This document shows, in pieces, positions 5,202 to 5,234 of a stretch of 5,234 bases of DNA. Source of the stretch: Sedimenticola sp. (lineage in GTDB: Bacteria > Pseudomonadota > Gammaproteobacteria > Chromatiales > Chromatiaceae); assembly GCA_030590525.1 (NCBI GenBank), contig JAUUYI010000180.1, positions 1 through 5,234 of the forward strand. The letters run 5' to 3'. The notes under the pieces were generated by a model. It saw only the letters and a program-made list of their open reading frames with translations. It was not told where the DNA came from and made no database searches. Position numbers and translations under genes: made by a program. The stretch's first letter is position 1. Each line of letters starts with the position of its first letter.

Positions 5202-5234
5202 TGAGTTTTGAAAGGTATGGGTAAAGGGCAGTCC

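Larger units (their letters stand above)
4948..5231. repeat. Nested composite inverted-repeat element upstream of thiL
   Basis: Three layers are visible. Outer: CTGCCCTTTACCCA (4948-4961) and its exact reverse complement at 5218-5231. Middle: an imperfect pair, 4983-5028 against 5163-5205, starting with a perfect 11-base match CTCACACGGAG and built on an 8-base tandem CACGGAGR. Inner: a REP-like doublet at 5069-5158. Left and right are not fully symmetric, as about 39 bases (5029-5067) have no partner. No gene is present in 4919-5234. A single palindromic element or successive insertions into one another would both fit; flanking target duplications cannot be judged because the window ends three bases after the outer arm. 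Confidence 0.75.

Overview
The window looks like ordinary chromosomal DNA from a gammaproteobacterium with GC-rich genes. The proteins read like those of free-living or symbiotic Chromatiales/Thiotrichales-type bacteria, but that placement is inference from protein style and gene order; no phylogenetic marker is complete enough to settle it. Five complete conserved genes and the first 12 codons of a sixth are visible. No phage, IS transposase, CRISPR array, tRNA or rRNA was found.

Left part (1-1345): the start of a ParE-like topoisomerase IV subunit B gene runs off the left edge on the minus strand. Divergent from it is a tight xseB-ispA pair on the plus strand. XseB is the small subunit of exonuclease VII, IspA is a type II farnesyl diphosphate synthase, and the two reading frames overlap by 11 bases. 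Many gammaproteobacteria carry dxs next, but here there is none: ispA ends in a REP-like hairpin followed by a 388-base non-coding stretch.

Middle (1346-2549): the non-coding stretch holds the REP-like pair, a short tandem repeat, a candidate promoter overlapping a 13-base dyad, and a good ribosome binding site. It is followed by folE2 (GTP cyclohydrolase IB, first step of folate/tetrahydropterin synthesis).

Right part (2555-4918, all minus strand): transcription runs thiL (thiamine monophosphate kinase), pgpA (phosphatidylglycerophosphatase A), then a secreted retropepsin-like aspartic protease that converges on folE2 with only five bases between the stop codons. In related bacteria thiL and pgpA are usually nearly contiguous; here a 36-base inverted REP-like pair with a 98-base spacer sits between them.

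Right edge (4919-5234): no gene. It holds a nested, layered inverted-repeat structure of about 284 bases: an outer 14-base pair, a middle pair built from an 8-base tandem motif, and an inner REP-like doublet. It occupies the place upstream of thiL where nusB is commonly found.

The coding content is housekeeping (DNA repair, isoprenoid, folate, thiamine and phospholipid metabolism). The least ordinary content is the palindromic repeat load: three sequence-distinct REP-like families, all with GTAG or GGAG heads, each in a gene boundary of a cluster that is compact in relatives. I did not find convincing evidence for a new enzymatic or defence system.
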